Positions 55,225 through 64,000 of a stretch of DNA of 64,000 nucleotides are shown here, piece after piece. The translations under genes were made by a program, and so were the position numbers. Each line of letters opens with the position of its first letter. Position 1 is the first letter of the stretch. A model generated the notes under the pieces. The model had not been told where the DNA came from, made no database searches, and worked only from the letters and a program-made list of their open reading frames with translations. Where the stretch lies: positions 496,001 through 560,000 of the forward strand of contig NZ_CP072390.1 in the NCBI RefSeq assembly GCF_018127785.1, given 5' to 3'. Source of the stretch: Prevotella scopos JCM 17725. GTDB taxonomy: Bacteria > Bacteroidota > Bacteroidia > Bacteroidales > Bacteroidaceae.

Positions 55225-55890
55225 TTAGAAATCTACAGGTTGTGTTGTCTTAATGCTCACCATCATTCGGATGACGTTAGCATGTGGATAGCCTTCCTTT
55301 CGGAGTGTTCGCATAATCTTCTTTGCTGCATTGTAGTTGGTAAAATTACCTACAAGACACATCCAACGTGGTGGGTAAAAGTGTATATAAACAGGTTGAT
55401 CAGGGAAGAGTTGCTTCGCTTTTTGACCCGCCTTGTCTGCTTGTTGGTGAGCAATACGAGTATTACCACCGCTATAAACTTGTACACGGAAGCCTCTTAC
55501 TTTCTGTGTACCTTTCTTGATACGTTTGGTCACAATCCGCGTGTCTTCAACCTCATCCCATGAAGGGACGTGCGGTCTTCTGACTAAACGTTTTACAATC
55601 TTTGTTCTGACAGGTTGTAAGGTGCTGTTGTCTGGGCGTGCTATTTCTGGCTTATGCTCGTTTAGCTTTGGAACAGTTAGCTGTCTCGTGTCTGGCGTCT
55701 TGATAGCTGGACGTGCGCTCTCGTTTTGACTCTCTACTTTCTTTTGGTTTTTATTATTCTTCTTTTGTGCTTTCTTGCCATTTACCAATGCGTCAATTTC
55801 GGCACTCTGGGATACCATTACCGATCCTTGGGCGTTAACAGCTACAACAGCCGTAAGCATAAAAATAATGGTTGTAAGGAGTCTTTTCAT
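55225..55890 (-). CDS. SPOR domain protein
   Basis: The start is set at the ATG at 55890, giving a 221-residue exported protein with signal peptide MKRLLTTIIFMLTAVVAVNA. The frame extends to 56001, but the extra stretch overlaps the hairpin after tpiA. A Lys/Asn-rich linker precedes the C-terminal SPOR domain (about 145-215): VRGFRVQVYSGGNTRIA, VYIHFYPPRWMCLVGNF and LRKEGYPHANVIRM. SPOR domains bind denuded peptidoglycan at division sites. It lies between tpiA and folE. Confidence 0.85.
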   Translation of the reverse strand: MKRLLTTIIFMLTAVVAVNAQGSVMVSQSAEIDALVNGKKAQKKNNKNQKKVESQNESARPAIKTPDTRQLTVPKLNEHKPEIARPDNSTLQPVRTKIVKRLVRRPHVPSWDEVEDTRIVTKRIKKGTQKVRGFRVQVYSGGNTRIAHQQADKAGQKAKQLFPDQPVYIHFYPPRWMCLVGNFTNYNAAKKIMRTLRKEGYPHANVIRMMVSIKTTQPVDF

Positions 55891-55915
55891 TCTATAGTGT
55901 ATAAAAATTGAAATA

Positions 55916-55972
55916 GAGGTTGTATCAAAAATGCCAATGGTTGTTGACCAAGTAGCAATTTGATACAGCCTC
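55916..55972 (-). terminator. Hairpin after tpiA
   Basis: GAGGTTGTATCAAA and TTTGATACAGCCTC pair with one mismatch around a long loop on the minus strand, just after the stop at 55989. The T-run is weak, so it may be partial. Confidence 0.6.
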
Positions 55973-55988
55973 TTAGATTTTCTTTGAA

Positions 55989-56750
55989 TTACTTCTTCCA
56001 AGCGTCGATGATAGCCTTGAAGTCAGCAGCCTTCAATGAAGCACCACCAATCAAGCCACCGTCGATGTCAGACTTGCTGAACAACTCTGCAGCGTTGCTT
56101 GCGTTACAGCTACCACCATAGAGGATTGTTGTGTCCTCTGCAGCCTCTTTACCATACTTCTCAGCAACGATAGAGCGGATGTAAGCCAACATTTCCTGAG
56201 CCTGATCAGATGTAGCTGTCTTACCAGTACCGATAGCCCAGATTGGTTCGTAAGCCAAAACGATGTTCTTCCACTCCTCAGCAGAAAGGTGGAATACAGA
56301 ACCCTCGAGCTCAGCCTTTACTACCTCGTTCTGCTTCTCAGCCTCACGCTCCTCAAGAGTCTCACCGCAGCAGAAGATAACCTTCAAACCGTTAGCCAAT
56401 GCCAACTGTACCTTCTCCTTCAAGATCTCTGCAGTTTCACCATAGTACTGGCGACGCTCAGAGTGACCAAGGATAACATACTGTGCACCAGTGCTCTTTA
56501 CCATAGCGGCTGAAACCTCACCCGTGTAAGCACCTTTCTCCTTGTCAGCACAGTTCTCAGCACCAAGTACAACGCCTTCAGCGTTCAACACCTGTGCAAC
56601 ACTTGCAAGGTGAATGAATGGAGTACAGATAACAACATCACAGTTTGGCTTCTCTGCCTTCAATGAGTCGTTGATTTCTTTTGCCAAAGCAACACCTTCC
56701 TGCAGGGTCTCGTTCATCTTCCAGTTACCTGCTACAATTTTCTTTCTCAT
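55989..56750 (-). CDS. tpiA: Triosephosphate isomerase
   Basis: A complete 253-residue glycolytic enzyme from the ATG at 56750. [13 protein letters not shown] holds the substrate-binding Asn and catalytic Lys, GHSERRQ the catalytic His, [15 protein letters not shown] the catalytic Glu and loop 6, and YGGSCNA the phosphate-binding loop. It interconverts DHAP and glyceraldehyde-3-phosphate. The length equals that of free-standing TpiA, so internal initiation at this ATG is plausible despite the open frame running in from upstream. Confidence 0.9.
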   Translation of the reverse strand: MRKKIVAGNWKMNETLQEGVALAKEINDSLKAEKPNCDVVICTPFIHLASVAQVLNAEGVVLGAENCADKEKGAYTGEVSAAMVKSTGAQYVILGHSERRQYYGETAEILKEKVQLALANGLKVIFCCGETLEEREAEKQNEVVKAELEGSVFHLSAEEWKNIVLAYEPIWAIGTGKTATSDQAQEMLAYIRSIVAEKYGKEAAEDTTILYGGSCNASNAAELFSKSDIDGGLIGGASLKAADFKAIIDAWKK

Positions 56751-58109
56751 TTGTCTTTTACGTTTTAAAAGTTGATATAATTTATTTGATTGTTCTTTTT
56801 GTATTAACCATTGCTCCTTTTGTCTCAACCATTCCTCACGTTTTCTTACCCATCGTGTCCATGCCCAAATACGATCGGCTACGATAAGGAGTGCCAGTGG
56901 GAAGATATAACAAATAAGAATCAATACAATTTTTGTCCATGTCTCATTCTCTGGTTCACGTCCTACCTCTATAAGCGACAATGGTGCGTTCAGTTCTGCT
57001 TGTTTCGGCAGGTCGTTATGACTCCACTTATTAATGATAGTACCTTTATAAAGCAGTACCAAACCTGGGTTACTTCGAATAATGGTCTTTAGGGTTGTGC
57101 CATCCATTGTATAGAATGGATATTCGGCTCCGGTAATATCACGCCAGTGTTTAACGGCTTTATCCGTACTTGCTGTAAGTCCGTAGAAACCATATCCATT
57201 CTCTTTCGCATATTCATAGATAGCATCAATCTCACCAAAATTACCATCATCGGCACGTTCCAATACAGGTGCAACAAGTAGGAAGGTATAGCCATCTTTG
57301 GTTAGTATGCTATCGGTAAGGTCGTCTCCTGTCTTTTCATCTGTAATTGAGAAGTCGTGGATAGGAGGCTCATAACCCTTTTCAAGTATCTCTTGGTGTG
57401 TATCTTTGAATACCCATGTAGAATCATTGTAAGGGTAATCATTCTCTGTGAATTCTTTTGTTACGCCATTCTTCTCACAGATGAAGGTCGTCTTATAAGT
57501 CGTTAGCTTTGCCCCTTTGGGTATTTCCATTCCCTTTTTGATATTCTGTCCGATGTAATAAGGACGGAAATCAAAGATAGGCAGATGATAAAGACTCAGT
57601 GTGGAGGCTGTGACAATAAAGACAATCGTGAAATAAAAAGCTATCCACTGATTTGTTTTTGATACAAAGCGTATTTGATAAAGTGGCCAGCATGCAAGGA
57701 TGATGGCTGCTGTCAAGAGGATTAGATTCTTGATGAATGTCTGCGTATTTGTGAGATGAACGGCATCACCAAAGCAACCACAATCCTGTATTGGATTGCT
57801 TACAGTAAGCCAAAGGGTCACAAGCGTCATCACTACCATCATGATAAGAGATATCTTGCTGGCGAGTCGGCGACGAATAGCAAGCAAGAGCATCACACCC
57901 AAGGTGAACTCTATTGCTGATAGTCCGACAGATAAAATTAATTGTGCCCAGTCTGGAATATATGCCGACAACTGCACCGCCTCTAAGTATTCTGCAATCT
58001 TATATTGCGAACCTAAAGGGTCAATCGCTTTGACAAAGCCCGAAAAGATGAATGTCAAAGCAAGTAGGATACGGCTGAGGTTTACCAGTATAGACTTTAT
58101 TTTATTCAT
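55989..58109 (-). CDS. DoxX-family membrane protein joined in frame to triosephosphate isomerase
   Basis: One open frame from the ATG at 58109 runs 706 residues to the tpiA stop. The first about 450 residues form a DoxX-like membrane protein. The N-terminal helices begin [35 protein letters not shown] and related segments follow, then a soluble part with thioredoxin-like [15 protein letters not shown], a last helix and a charged tail ([16 protein letters not shown]). TpiA starts at 56750 with no stop before it. In related genomes DoxX-type and tpiA genes are adjacent but separate as I recall. Either a real fusion exists, or TpiA is made separately from its own ATG. A cytosolic enzyme tethered to the membrane would be unusual. 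Confidence 0.6.
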   Translation of the reverse strand: MNKIKSILVNLSRILLALTFIFSGFVKAIDPLGSQYKIAEYLEAVQLSAYIPDWAQLILSVGLSAIEFTLGVMLLLAIRRRLASKISLIMMVVMTLVTLWLTVSNPIQDCGCFGDAVHLTNTQTFIKNLILLTAAIILACWPLYQIRFVSKTNQWIAFYFTIVFIVTASTLSLYHLPIFDFRPYYIGQNIKKGMEIPKGAKLTTYKTTFICEKNGVTKEFTENDYPYNDSTWVFKDTHQEILEKGYEPPIHDFSITDEKTGDDLTDSILTKDGYTFLLVAPVLERADDGNFGEIDAIYEYAKENGYGFYGLTASTDKAVKHWRDITGAEYPFYTMDGTTLKTIIRSNPGLVLLYKGTIINKWSHNDLPKQAELNAPLSLIEVGREPENETWTKIVLILICYIFPLALLIVADRIWAWTRWVRKREEWLRQKEQWLIQKEQSNKLYQLLKRKRQMRKKIVAGNWKMNETLQEGVALAKEINDSLKAEKPNCDVVICTPFIHLASVAQVLNAEGVVLGAENCADKEKGAYTGEVSAAMVKSTGAQYVILGHSERRQYYGETAEILKEKVQLALANGLKVIFCCGETLEEREAEKQNEVVKAELEGSVFHLSAEEWKNIVLAYEPIWAIGTGKTATSDQAQEMLAYIRSIVAEKYGKEAAEDTTILYGGSCNASNAAELFSKSDIDGGLIGGASLKAADFKAIIDAWKK

Positions 58110-58650
58110 GTAGTTTGATTGCTCCAAAAACAGCGTAGTTCATTATATCCATATAATTGGCATCGATACCCTCGCTGATAAGCGTTGCACCACCAAGGTC
58201 TTCAATCTCCTTAATGCGTTCAATCTTTGTTAAGATAAGGTCGGTATAGCTGCTGACACGCATATCGCGCCAAGCTTCGCCATAGTCATGATTCTTCTTA
58301 ATCATCAGCTCGTAAGCCTCTTTCGCATAAGAATCGTAAAGTGCCAATGCCTCATCAGGGGTCATGTCAACGCTGTCGACAAAGCCTTTTTCCAACTGGA
58401 TAAGTCCTACGATACTGTAGTTTATCAGCGCAATGAATTCTGGACGAATACCTTCCCCCACCAAACTCTCACCCTTAATCTCCAAAGAACGGATGCGTTT
58501 CGCCTTAATAAAAAGCTGATCAGTAAGGGAAGAAGGGCGCAAAATACGCCATGAAGCACCATAGTCATGGAGCTTCTTTCCAAATAGACTTCTGCACTCT
58601 GCGAGTACATCTTGAAATTCCTGCTGTGTCTTTGTCAGTTGACTTGCCAT
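58102..58650 (-). CDS. DUF1599 domain protein
   Basis: A 182-residue soluble protein. The start is the ATG at 58650, because the frame beyond it (to 58674) overlaps the -7 box at 58672-58679. The protein is an internal duplication: [21 protein letters not shown] and a similar [18 protein letters not shown] occur about 95 residues apart, each followed by a helical [21 protein letters not shown] segment. This two-copy layout is DUF1599, which is related to nucleotide-pyrophosphohydrolase-like helical proteins. No function is proven. Its stop overlaps the DoxX start by 8 bases, so the genes are coupled. Confidence 0.8.
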   Translation of the reverse strand: MASQLTKTQQEFQDVLAECRSLFGKKLHDYGASWRILRPSSLTDQLFIKAKRIRSLEIKGESLVGEGIRPEFIALINYSIVGLIQLEKGFVDSVDMTPDEALALYDSYAKEAYELMIKKNHDYGEAWRDMRVSSYTDLILTKIERIKEIEDLGGATLISEGIDANYMDIMNYAVFGAIKLHE

Positions 58651-58671
58651 AGTCTTATATTGATTTGACTG

Positions 58672-58679
58672 CAAAAATA
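58672..58679 (-). promoter_or_regulatory. -7 box of the DUF1599-DoxX-tpiA-SPOR-folE cluster
   Basis: Minus-strand TATTTTTG fits TAnnTTTG. It gives a leader of about 15 bases before the ATG at 58650 and excludes the upstream start. Confidence 0.5.
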
Positions 58680-59157
58680 CGTAATTTCGCTGTAATAAAC
58701 GAATGAATTAACAACTATTCCCGCCTTTCAATGTTGTTCTTAAGTCATTGTGAAAGATTAATGTATTGCTCCTAATTACGATTATCTGCTTCTATAGTGA
58801 AGAAATGTATGACTTTTTTTATTTTCGATGTTAAGACTTGTTCGCCTAATCCCTCGCTAAGGTTCAATTGCAGTTTTTTGTATTGTAGATATTCAAATGA
58901 AAGTTTTATTTCCATTTGCTGTCATTTTTAACATTTCATATATATTACTCTGCAACAACAAGTTAAGAGCTTGTTGCAGATGACAGGAATGACAGAAAGT
59001 TCAGAAAAAGTGTTTATGGTAAAACGAAAAGAATTAATAGATTTAGAATTTTCTTTCTTGCTACAAAGAAAAATGTCATTTCAAAGATGTGTACATTCCT
59101 TTTGCTCCGAGCCTATGTGTTCTATTCATACATTAGATGCATGACTTATACAATAAA
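58680..59157. other. Gene-free stretch before the lipoprotein terminator
   Basis: It holds MITE-like copy B at 58917-58998, whose centre has a hairpin CTGCAACAA/TTGTTGCAG. Nothing else is recognisable. Confidence 0.55.
58917..58998 (-). repeat. MITE-like repeat, copy B (inverted relative to copy A)
   Basis: Edges TTGCTGTCATTTTTAACATT and TGACAGGAATGACAGAAA are the reverse complements of the edges of the copy at 31872-31954. The centre differs and carries its own hairpin. The length, about 82 bases, is nearly equal in both. Confidence 0.5.
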
Positions 59158-59192
59158 AGAGCGGGAACGCCTGTTAAGGAAGTTCCTGCTCT
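59158..59192 (-). terminator. Terminator of the fimbrillin/LRR lipoprotein gene
   Basis: AGAGCGGGAAC pairs with GTTCCTGCTCT with one mismatch. On the minus strand a TCTTTTATT tract follows. Confidence 0.7.
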
Positions 59193-59222
59193 GTTAGTTT
59201 ATGTGTAAAAAGAAGTGATGTT

Positions 59223-61265
59223 TTATGGTGCTACAACAACCTTTACCCAGCTATTAGTTTCTTCTACAGTAGCACTTTTATCATTAGCACTTTCTAAGAA
59301 CGGCTTTACTTGTTCTAATTTTGCCTTTTGTGCAGCTGTCATTGTGACAGTGATGTTTGCTAAGAAGCCATTTGGCTCTTGGCTACCAGCGTAGAGCTTG
59401 CCCAAGCCTGTTATGTGGCGTATATCTAATGTTGAAAGTTTGCAATGTGAAACACTTAAATATGTCAACTTTGTGTTATTTGAAACATCAAGTGAACTTA
59501 TAGAAGTAAATGGTATGCGTAGTGATGTTAGTTTCGGGTTGTGAGTAACATCCAACGCAGTCATTTCTTTTACACCATACAAGTCAATACTTGTAAGGTT
59601 TGGATTATTTGAAACATCCAATGAACTTACATGGGTCTTTGACAGTTGGAGTTCTTGTAAGTTAGCTCCAGCAGCAGACAATCCTTTGATTTCTTTCACT
59701 GCTGCACTTGCAAGGTTGACATCCCTTAGGTTTGTCATCTTGCTGAAGTCATAGCTCTCAATCTTTGAACCTGATGCCCAGAATTTCTGTAGTTTTGACT
59801 GCTCTGATAATCCGATGAAGTTTTGAAGACTACCATTAGAGATACCATTAAAATCGCTCACGTTTGGTGAATTAGTGGTATTGATAGTCTTTATGTTAGA
59901 ACTATAGTATGTCTGTAAATTTGTTAATGCAGGCATATTACTTGCATCAACCGATTCAAGACTCTTATTACCATATAAGGCAAACAAATTAAGCTTTGTG
60001 TTACCTCCAGTTACAACTTCTTTCAGTCCATTCAAATCGTGTGCTTGTAACTGTACTATCTTATCCAATCCAGTCACATCTACCTTTGTTACTAATGGGC
60101 TACCAGCAACTTCTATTCGGTCTGTGAGCTGTGGATACTTGTTGAAATTGAGCTCTCCTGCAAGATTCGTATTATCTTGAAGAGTTAGTCCATTTACATT
60201 ACGATAGTATTGTAGTTCATCAATTGATGTGAGCTTGTTGTTGTTTTTTATTTCCAACATTCCCTTGAAAGAAAGAATCTTCTCCAAGTTGTCTGCAGCA
60301 TAAATATCCAAGTGACCATCTGCGGTTCTTGTTAAGCCTGAAACTTTCGCACCAACAGCCTCAATTAGACCCTGGTTTTTGAGAATGAAAGGCTTAGTCT
60401 TAGACGCATCAAGCGTCATCTCGCCGAGGTCGTAAACCTTGGCACGCTGAATGTTGATTTCTTGTTTAACCTTCTTCAAGATAGCTTTACCATCTTGCAT
60501 GATAAAGACAAGCGTCAAGCCCTGTGAAAGCTTTTGTTCTGGGAGTGCTATATAATATGCCTTATTCTCCTCAAGAGTGCCAGACTCGGCTTTGAGGTTT
60601 ACCACTGGAGAAGCCGTAGTGAACTCGTTTTTAGCCGCACTAATCTTTCCATCATTAGCAAAAGTGATGGTTGACTTTAAATTACCAGCAAGGTTCTCCT
60701 GCCCAATAGAAAGTAACTTTACCTGCTTTACGTTTGAAGTCCCTTTGATGGTAAAGCGGAGCAAACCACCAACATTGTATGCAATGAATGGTTTTCCACG
60801 CTGTGGAATGATACCAACAGAAACATTTGCCTTTGGATCAAAGCTGCCTGCAACAGCCTTTTGATTCTTAGGGAAGTTGTATTGATATATTGCTTGGGTG
60901 TTACTGTTTGCTGAAATCTTTGCATCCTGCTGATAAGGATACATCATGAAGTATGATACGTTATTGACATCTGGTGCTTTTCCCCAGAAATGCACATCAC
61001 TTCCTGAGGTTGGAGTGGTGAAGGGATAATTCTTGGGTTGGTATCCTTTAAAGCCAATACCAATCTTATCGTTTGCTTGCCAAGTTACAGTTGAGCCGTC
61101 TGTGCCAAGTACAGTACGTGTAACAGGCTGTGAAGAGCCTGCAATAAAACTCATGTCAACCAGTTTCTCGCTGGTTGCCTCAGTGCTATCAAAGTCGTCT
61201 TGTGAGCATGATGCTGTGGTGAGGGCAAGTCCTAAACACAGCAAGTATGTCTTAAAATGTATCAT
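59223..61265 (-). CDS. Fimbrillin-like surface lipoprotein with C-terminal leucine-rich repeats
   Basis: A 680-residue lipoprotein. The signal peptide ends in LTTASC and is followed by SQDDFDS, an acidic stretch that suggests surface export. Residues about 35-290 are fimbrillin/Mfa-like (FIAGSSQPVTRTVLG, YFMMYPYQQDA, YIALPEQKLSQGLTL). Residues about 330-650 are leucine-rich repeats (LTSIDLYGVKEMTALDVTHN and similar units about 21 residues long). It is preceded by a 54-residue small ORF, as is the lipoprotein at 6157. An adhesin or binding role at the surface is likely; the ligand is unknown. Confidence 0.8.
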   Translation of the reverse strand: MIHFKTYLLCLGLALTTASCSQDDFDSTEATSEKLVDMSFIAGSSQPVTRTVLGTDGSTVTWQANDKIGIGFKGYQPKNYPFTTPTSGSDVHFWGKAPDVNNVSYFMMYPYQQDAKISANSNTQAIYQYNFPKNQKAVAGSFDPKANVSVGIIPQRGKPFIAYNVGGLLRFTIKGTSNVKQVKLLSIGQENLAGNLKSTITFANDGKISAAKNEFTTASPVVNLKAESGTLEENKAYYIALPEQKLSQGLTLVFIMQDGKAILKKVKQEINIQRAKVYDLGEMTLDASKTKPFILKNQGLIEAVGAKVSGLTRTADGHLDIYAADNLEKILSFKGMLEIKNNNKLTSIDELQYYRNVNGLTLQDNTNLAGELNFNKYPQLTDRIEVAGSPLVTKVDVTGLDKIVQLQAHDLNGLKEVVTGGNTKLNLFALYGNKSLESVDASNMPALTNLQTYYSSNIKTINTTNSPNVSDFNGISNGSLQNFIGLSEQSKLQKFWASGSKIESYDFSKMTNLRDVNLASAAVKEIKGLSAAGANLQELQLSKTHVSSLDVSNNPNLTSIDLYGVKEMTALDVTHNPKLTSLRIPFTSISSLDVSNNTKLTYLSVSHCKLSTLDIRHITGLGKLYAGSQEPNGFLANITVTMTAAQKAKLEQVKPFLESANDKSATVEETNSWVKVVVAP

Positions 61266-61315
61266 ATTGTTTTTTTGATTTTATCTGTTTTTGTGATAAG
61301 TTTAATCTCTGTTGA

Positions 61316-61480
61316 TTAAAATGGTGAGTCGTCATCAGTACCATCATTAACTACAGGGGGAGTGGTATTACTATTTGTGAACCCCTCATGCTGGGTGCCA
61401 TGAGCACTATCCATTAAAAAATCACCTTCAGTCTCCATTTTCACCAGAAGAGTGAATGGTTTTTGATATTCTTTCTTCAT
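61316..61480 (-). CDS. Small protein paired with the fimbrillin/LRR lipoprotein
   Basis: A 54-residue ORF starting MKKEYQKPFTLLVKMETEG and ending VNDGTDDDSPF, with no signal peptide. It lies 50 bases before the lipoprotein gene on the same strand. It shares with the small protein at 5917 an N-terminal Lys-rich start, a hydrophobic-LMD-S/T motif followed by a TQH segment, and an acidic end. The same order of genes at both loci makes it likely to be a real gene. Its function is unknown; a leader or partner of the lipoprotein is possible. Confidence 0.6.
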   Translation of the reverse strand: MKKEYQKPFTLLVKMETEGDFLMDSAHGTQHEGFTNSNTTPPVVNDGTDDDSPF

Positions 61481-62195
61481 TTTGTCTTGTTTTGTTATCC
61501 CAAATTATTTTTATTGATGTCGTTAACCCTTTAGGTTCTTTGTTATCCTTAAAGAACTTTGTTAAAATAGTTTTATTTAGTTTTGATTCTAAATACTTCT
61601 ATTAAATAACGTGCCTGGGTTATCGCATCACAAACATATATTTTGTTGTTATTTTACTTTTACCTGGTCTTAAAGACTTGTTATCAAGTTTTTTACCTAA
61701 TTTCTTTTAGTGGGGTGCAAAGTTAATCATTCTTTTGTAAATAGCAGATAGTCAATCTGGAAAGTTTCTAAAACAAGATTATAATTAACATATAAATCGT
61801 AACAGAGTTGTTTTTGTTAGCCTTTATTAACGGTTTTTTAGTGGCTAATTCTCTTCTAATATGTCTTTTATACGAATGAGTCGAACTTGTTGTATAATCT
61901 TTTTTACTTAAACACTTGACTTATATCATGCGAATTCAATAGTCTTAGAACAAAGTGTAGTGAGTAAAATGGACTCTCCGGTCTAATTCATAGAATAGGA
62001 AATAGAATAAAGACTTTTTTACTGTTGGAGGATGGTAATAGAATAAAAAGTTGACAGTTTCTGTTATGTTTTTGCTTCATGAATAACTTTGTTTTCTCGT
62101 TTAAGCTGTAAGAAAGGTATCCACAATATTTAGAGGAAGAAACATAAAAAGTGTATCCATTTAGTTTTGAACTTGTGAGAGTTGAGGAAAATATG
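61481..62195. other. Gene-free stretch with a promoter-like site
   Basis: Minus-strand TAACTTTG at 61718-61725 fits a -7 box and could start a long leader for the small ORF at 61480, though no -33 element is at the right distance. Apart from this I see only AT-rich sequence. Confidence 0.45.
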
Positions 62196-62203
62196 TATCT
62201 TTG
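62173..62203 (+). promoter_or_regulatory. Promoter of the CCA-adding-type gene
   Basis: TTG at 62173-62175, a 20-base spacer and TATCTTTG at 62196-62203 match the consensus. The leader to the ATG at 62237 is about 27 bases. Confidence 0.75.
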
Positions 62204-62236
62204 CATGATTCTTATTATAAAAGATAACATTATTTT

Positions 62237-63664
62237 ATGCGAGATCTTTCAGATGCCGAATTGGCACAGCTTATAGACAAAGATACATTTCATCATATTT
62301 CAGCAGCAGCCGATAAACTTGGATTAGAATGCTATGTTGTAGGTGGTTACGTTCGTGATTTGTTTTTGGAACGTCCGTCAAATGACATTGATGTCGTTGT
62401 TGTTGGAAGTGGTATTCAGGTTGCAAGTGAATTGAAAGCCATCTTAGGTAAGAAGGCTCATTTGTCCGTCTTCCGTAATTTTGGTACTGCCCAAGTAAAA
62501 TACAAGAATATTGAGGTTGAGTTTGTCGGCGCAAGAAAGGAAAGTTATAGCCACGACAGTAGGAAACCGATAGTTGAAGATGGCACCTTAGAGGATGACC
62601 AGAATCGTCGCGACTTTACAATTAATGCGATGGCTGTTTGCTTGAATAAAGCACGTTTCGGAGAATTGGTTGATCCTTTCGATGGCATTGATGACCTTTG
62701 GGATGGTATTATTCGCACACCGCTCGACCCAGATGTGACTTTCTCTGATGATCCCTTGCGCATGATGCGTTGTGTTCGTTTTGCTACACAGCTCAACTTC
62801 TTTATCGAAGACGAAACTTTTGAGGCTTTGGAGCGTAATGCTGACCGAATTAAGATTATAAGTGGCGAGCGTATTGAAGAAGAGTTGAATAAGATAATGA
62901 TGACGCCAACGCCGAGTAAGGGTTTCATAGAACTCTATCGATGTGGACTCCTTCAGCTTATCCTTCCTGAACTTGTCGCACTGGACGTAGTAGAAACAAG
63001 AAACGGTCGTGCTCACAAGAATAACTTCTATCATACGCTTGAGGTATTGGATAATATCTGTAAGTACACGGATAATCTCTGGTTGCGCTGGGCGGCATTA
63101 CTGCACGATGTGGGCAAGGCAAAGTGTAAGCGATGGGATGCGACAGTAGGTTGGACCTTCCACAACCATAACTTTGTTGGTGCAAAGATGGTTCCAAATA
63201 TCTTCCGACGTCTAAAGCTCCCGATGGATAGCAAGATGAAATATGTGCAGAAACAAGTAGATCTACACATGCGTCCGATAGTCATAGCCGATGAAGAGGT
63301 GACTGACTCAGCCGTTCGGCGATTGATGAATGATGCAGGTGATGATATAGACGACCTGATGACACTCTGTGAAGCAGATATAACAAGTAAGAATGCGGTA
63401 CGAAAACAGCGCTTCTTAGATAATTTCCGTATTGTTCGTGAGAAACTAAAAGACCTGAAAGACCGTGATTATAAGCGGCTCTTGCAACCTTGTGTAGATG
63501 GAAACGAGATAATGGAGATGTTTAATCTGAAGCCGAGTAGGGAGGTGGGCGTACTAAAACAAACGCTGAAAGATGCCGTACTTGACAATCGAGTTCCGAA
63601 TGAACGTGAACCACTTTTAGCGTTATTATGCGATAAAGCAAAGGAGCTGGGATTAACAACTTAG
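62237..63664 (+). CDS. cca: CCA tRNA nucleotidyltransferase / poly(A)-polymerase-like with HD domain
   Basis: A 475-residue class II nucleotidyltransferase. The head has YVVGGYVRDLFLERPSNDID (catalytic Asp pair follows in DIDVVVVG), then RRDFTINAMAV, GIIRTPLDPDVTFSDDPLR and RMMRCVRFATQL, all core motifs of the family. An HD domain follows (HNNFYHTLEVLDN-like segment, AALLHDVGKAKC), with phosphatase or phosphodiesterase activity in some members. It adds CCA to tRNA 3' ends; the tRNA-Pro in this window lacks an encoded CCA, which fits. Poly(A) polymerase activity cannot be excluded by reading alone. Confidence 0.9.
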   Translation: MRDLSDAELAQLIDKDTFHHISAAADKLGLECYVVGGYVRDLFLERPSNDIDVVVVGSGIQVASELKAILGKKAHLSVFRNFGTAQVKYKNIEVEFVGARKESYSHDSRKPIVEDGTLEDDQNRRDFTINAMAVCLNKARFGELVDPFDGIDDLWDGIIRTPLDPDVTFSDDPLRMMRCVRFATQLNFFIEDETFEALERNADRIKIISGERIEEELNKIMMTPTPSKGFIELYRCGLLQLILPELVALDVVETRNGRAHKNNFYHTLEVLDNICKYTDNLWLRWAALLHDVGKAKCKRWDATVGWTFHNHNFVGAKMVPNIFRRLKLPMDSKMKYVQKQVDLHMRPIVIADEEVTDSAVRRLMNDAGDDIDDLMTLCEADITSKNAVRKQRFLDNFRIVREKLKDLKDRDYKRLLQPCVDGNEIMEMFNLKPSREVGVLKQTLKDAVLDNRVPNEREPLLALLCDKAKELGLTT

Positions 63665-64000
63665 CAATACAGAATTATTCGGGGTCGTTTAAGTATCATC
63701 CTGATACTTAATGCGTTCCGTCTTTTGACACGTTATGCTAACAGCGATCACCTTTTAACACGTTTCTTTGCGATGTATTGATGCTCCGCACGAATGGTGC
63801 GGACGCCTAGCACCATTGGTGCGGAGGGTAAACACCATTGGTGCGGAGGCCTAACACCAAACATGATAAATATGAAGTGGAGTCTGACTAATATCTCAAT
63901 AAGATTCTACTATTCTAAACAATGCGTTACGACCATCGATGTAGTATCTTTCACTTTCAGCACTGATACTTGCTGAATAGTTACACTTTGGAATGGTAAT
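63665..64000. other. Gene-free right end of the window
   Basis: It contains an inverted repeat TTAAGTATCA/TGATACTTAA at 63689-63711 without a T-run and the large dispersed repeat copy at 63782-63859. No gene is supported. Confidence 0.6.
63782..63859. repeat. Dispersed GGTGCGGAGG palindromic repeat, longest copy
   Basis: Three or more tandem units of the type CACCATTGGTGCGGAGG follow each other (63810-63859), preceded by CTCCGCACGAATGGTGCGGA. Adjacent halves CACCATTGGTG are self-complementary. Confidence 0.8.

Noticed and set aside
55891..56001. N-terminal extension of the SPOR protein
   Set aside because: It runs through the hairpin after tpiA, while the ATG at 55890 gives a clean signal peptide.
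63794..63976. A 60-codon open frame at the right end
   Set aside because: It is made mostly of the dispersed palindromic repeat.

Overview
The window looks like a chromosome segment of an oral or host-associated Prevotella or a close Bacteroidales relative. The evidence is: Bacteroidetes promoters (TTG or TTTG, about 19-20 bp, then TAnnTTTG) before many genes; a SusC/SusD pair; Bacteroidetes-only families (DUF4840, DUF4251, DUF4834, DUF1599, DUF4843, fimbrillin-like lipoproteins); type IX secretion genes porX and porW/sprE; and moderate-to-low GC. The species cannot be fixed from sequence reading alone. Region 1 (1-5.1 kb) is housekeeping: tadA (partial, minus strand), yraN, birA, pyrH and a DsbD-type reductase. 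Region 2 (5.1-8.7 kb) is accessory. It has an orphan consensus promoter with a leader or small-RNA-like structure, a small acidic protein, a fimbrillin-like lipoprotein whose 3' end looks like the variable region of a diversity-generating retroelement followed by a perfect GC hairpin, a field of AAATTTCTAAC palindromes, and an HU-like protein. Region 3 (8.8-21.5 kb) is a six-gene outer-membrane locus: SusC, SusD, DUF4843 lipoprotein, PKD-like lipoprotein and two tandem metallopeptidases. The first peptidase has lost all three zinc histidines. Region 4 (21.56-22.66 kb) is a complete insertion sequence of 1,090 bp with 25-bp inverted ends and an 8-bp target duplication. Its transposase frame is broken or shifted at an A6 run. 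Region 5 (23-42.5 kb) holds a TonB-type barrel protein, trxA, dnaE, the divergent psd-pssA-DUF4834 operon, tsaE, the porW-porX type IX secretion pair, a Cys-rich membrane protein, aroA, tRNA-Pro(GGG) and a GH20 hexosaminidase carrying an N-terminal BspA-like leucine-rich repeat. Region 6 (42.6-58.7 kb) holds a vitamin-receptor-like TonB protein, a xanthine salvage pair (xpt and NCS2 permease), envelope proteins, an MBOAT/SGNH O-acylation pair, exonuclease III, two DUF4840 lipoproteins, folE, a SPOR protein, tpiA joined in frame to a DoxX-type membrane protein, and a DUF1599 gene. Region 7 (58.7-64 kb) holds a second small-protein plus fimbrillin-like lipoprotein cassette (here with leucine-rich repeats) and a CCA-adding-type nucleotidyltransferase. 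At least three families of non-coding repeats are scattered between genes. The most interesting points are the candidate retroelement variable region with no reverse transcriptase in the window, the paired small-ORF/fimbrillin cassettes, the catalytic plus dead peptidase pair, the DoxX-TpiA read-through, and the orphan leader at 5.4 kb.
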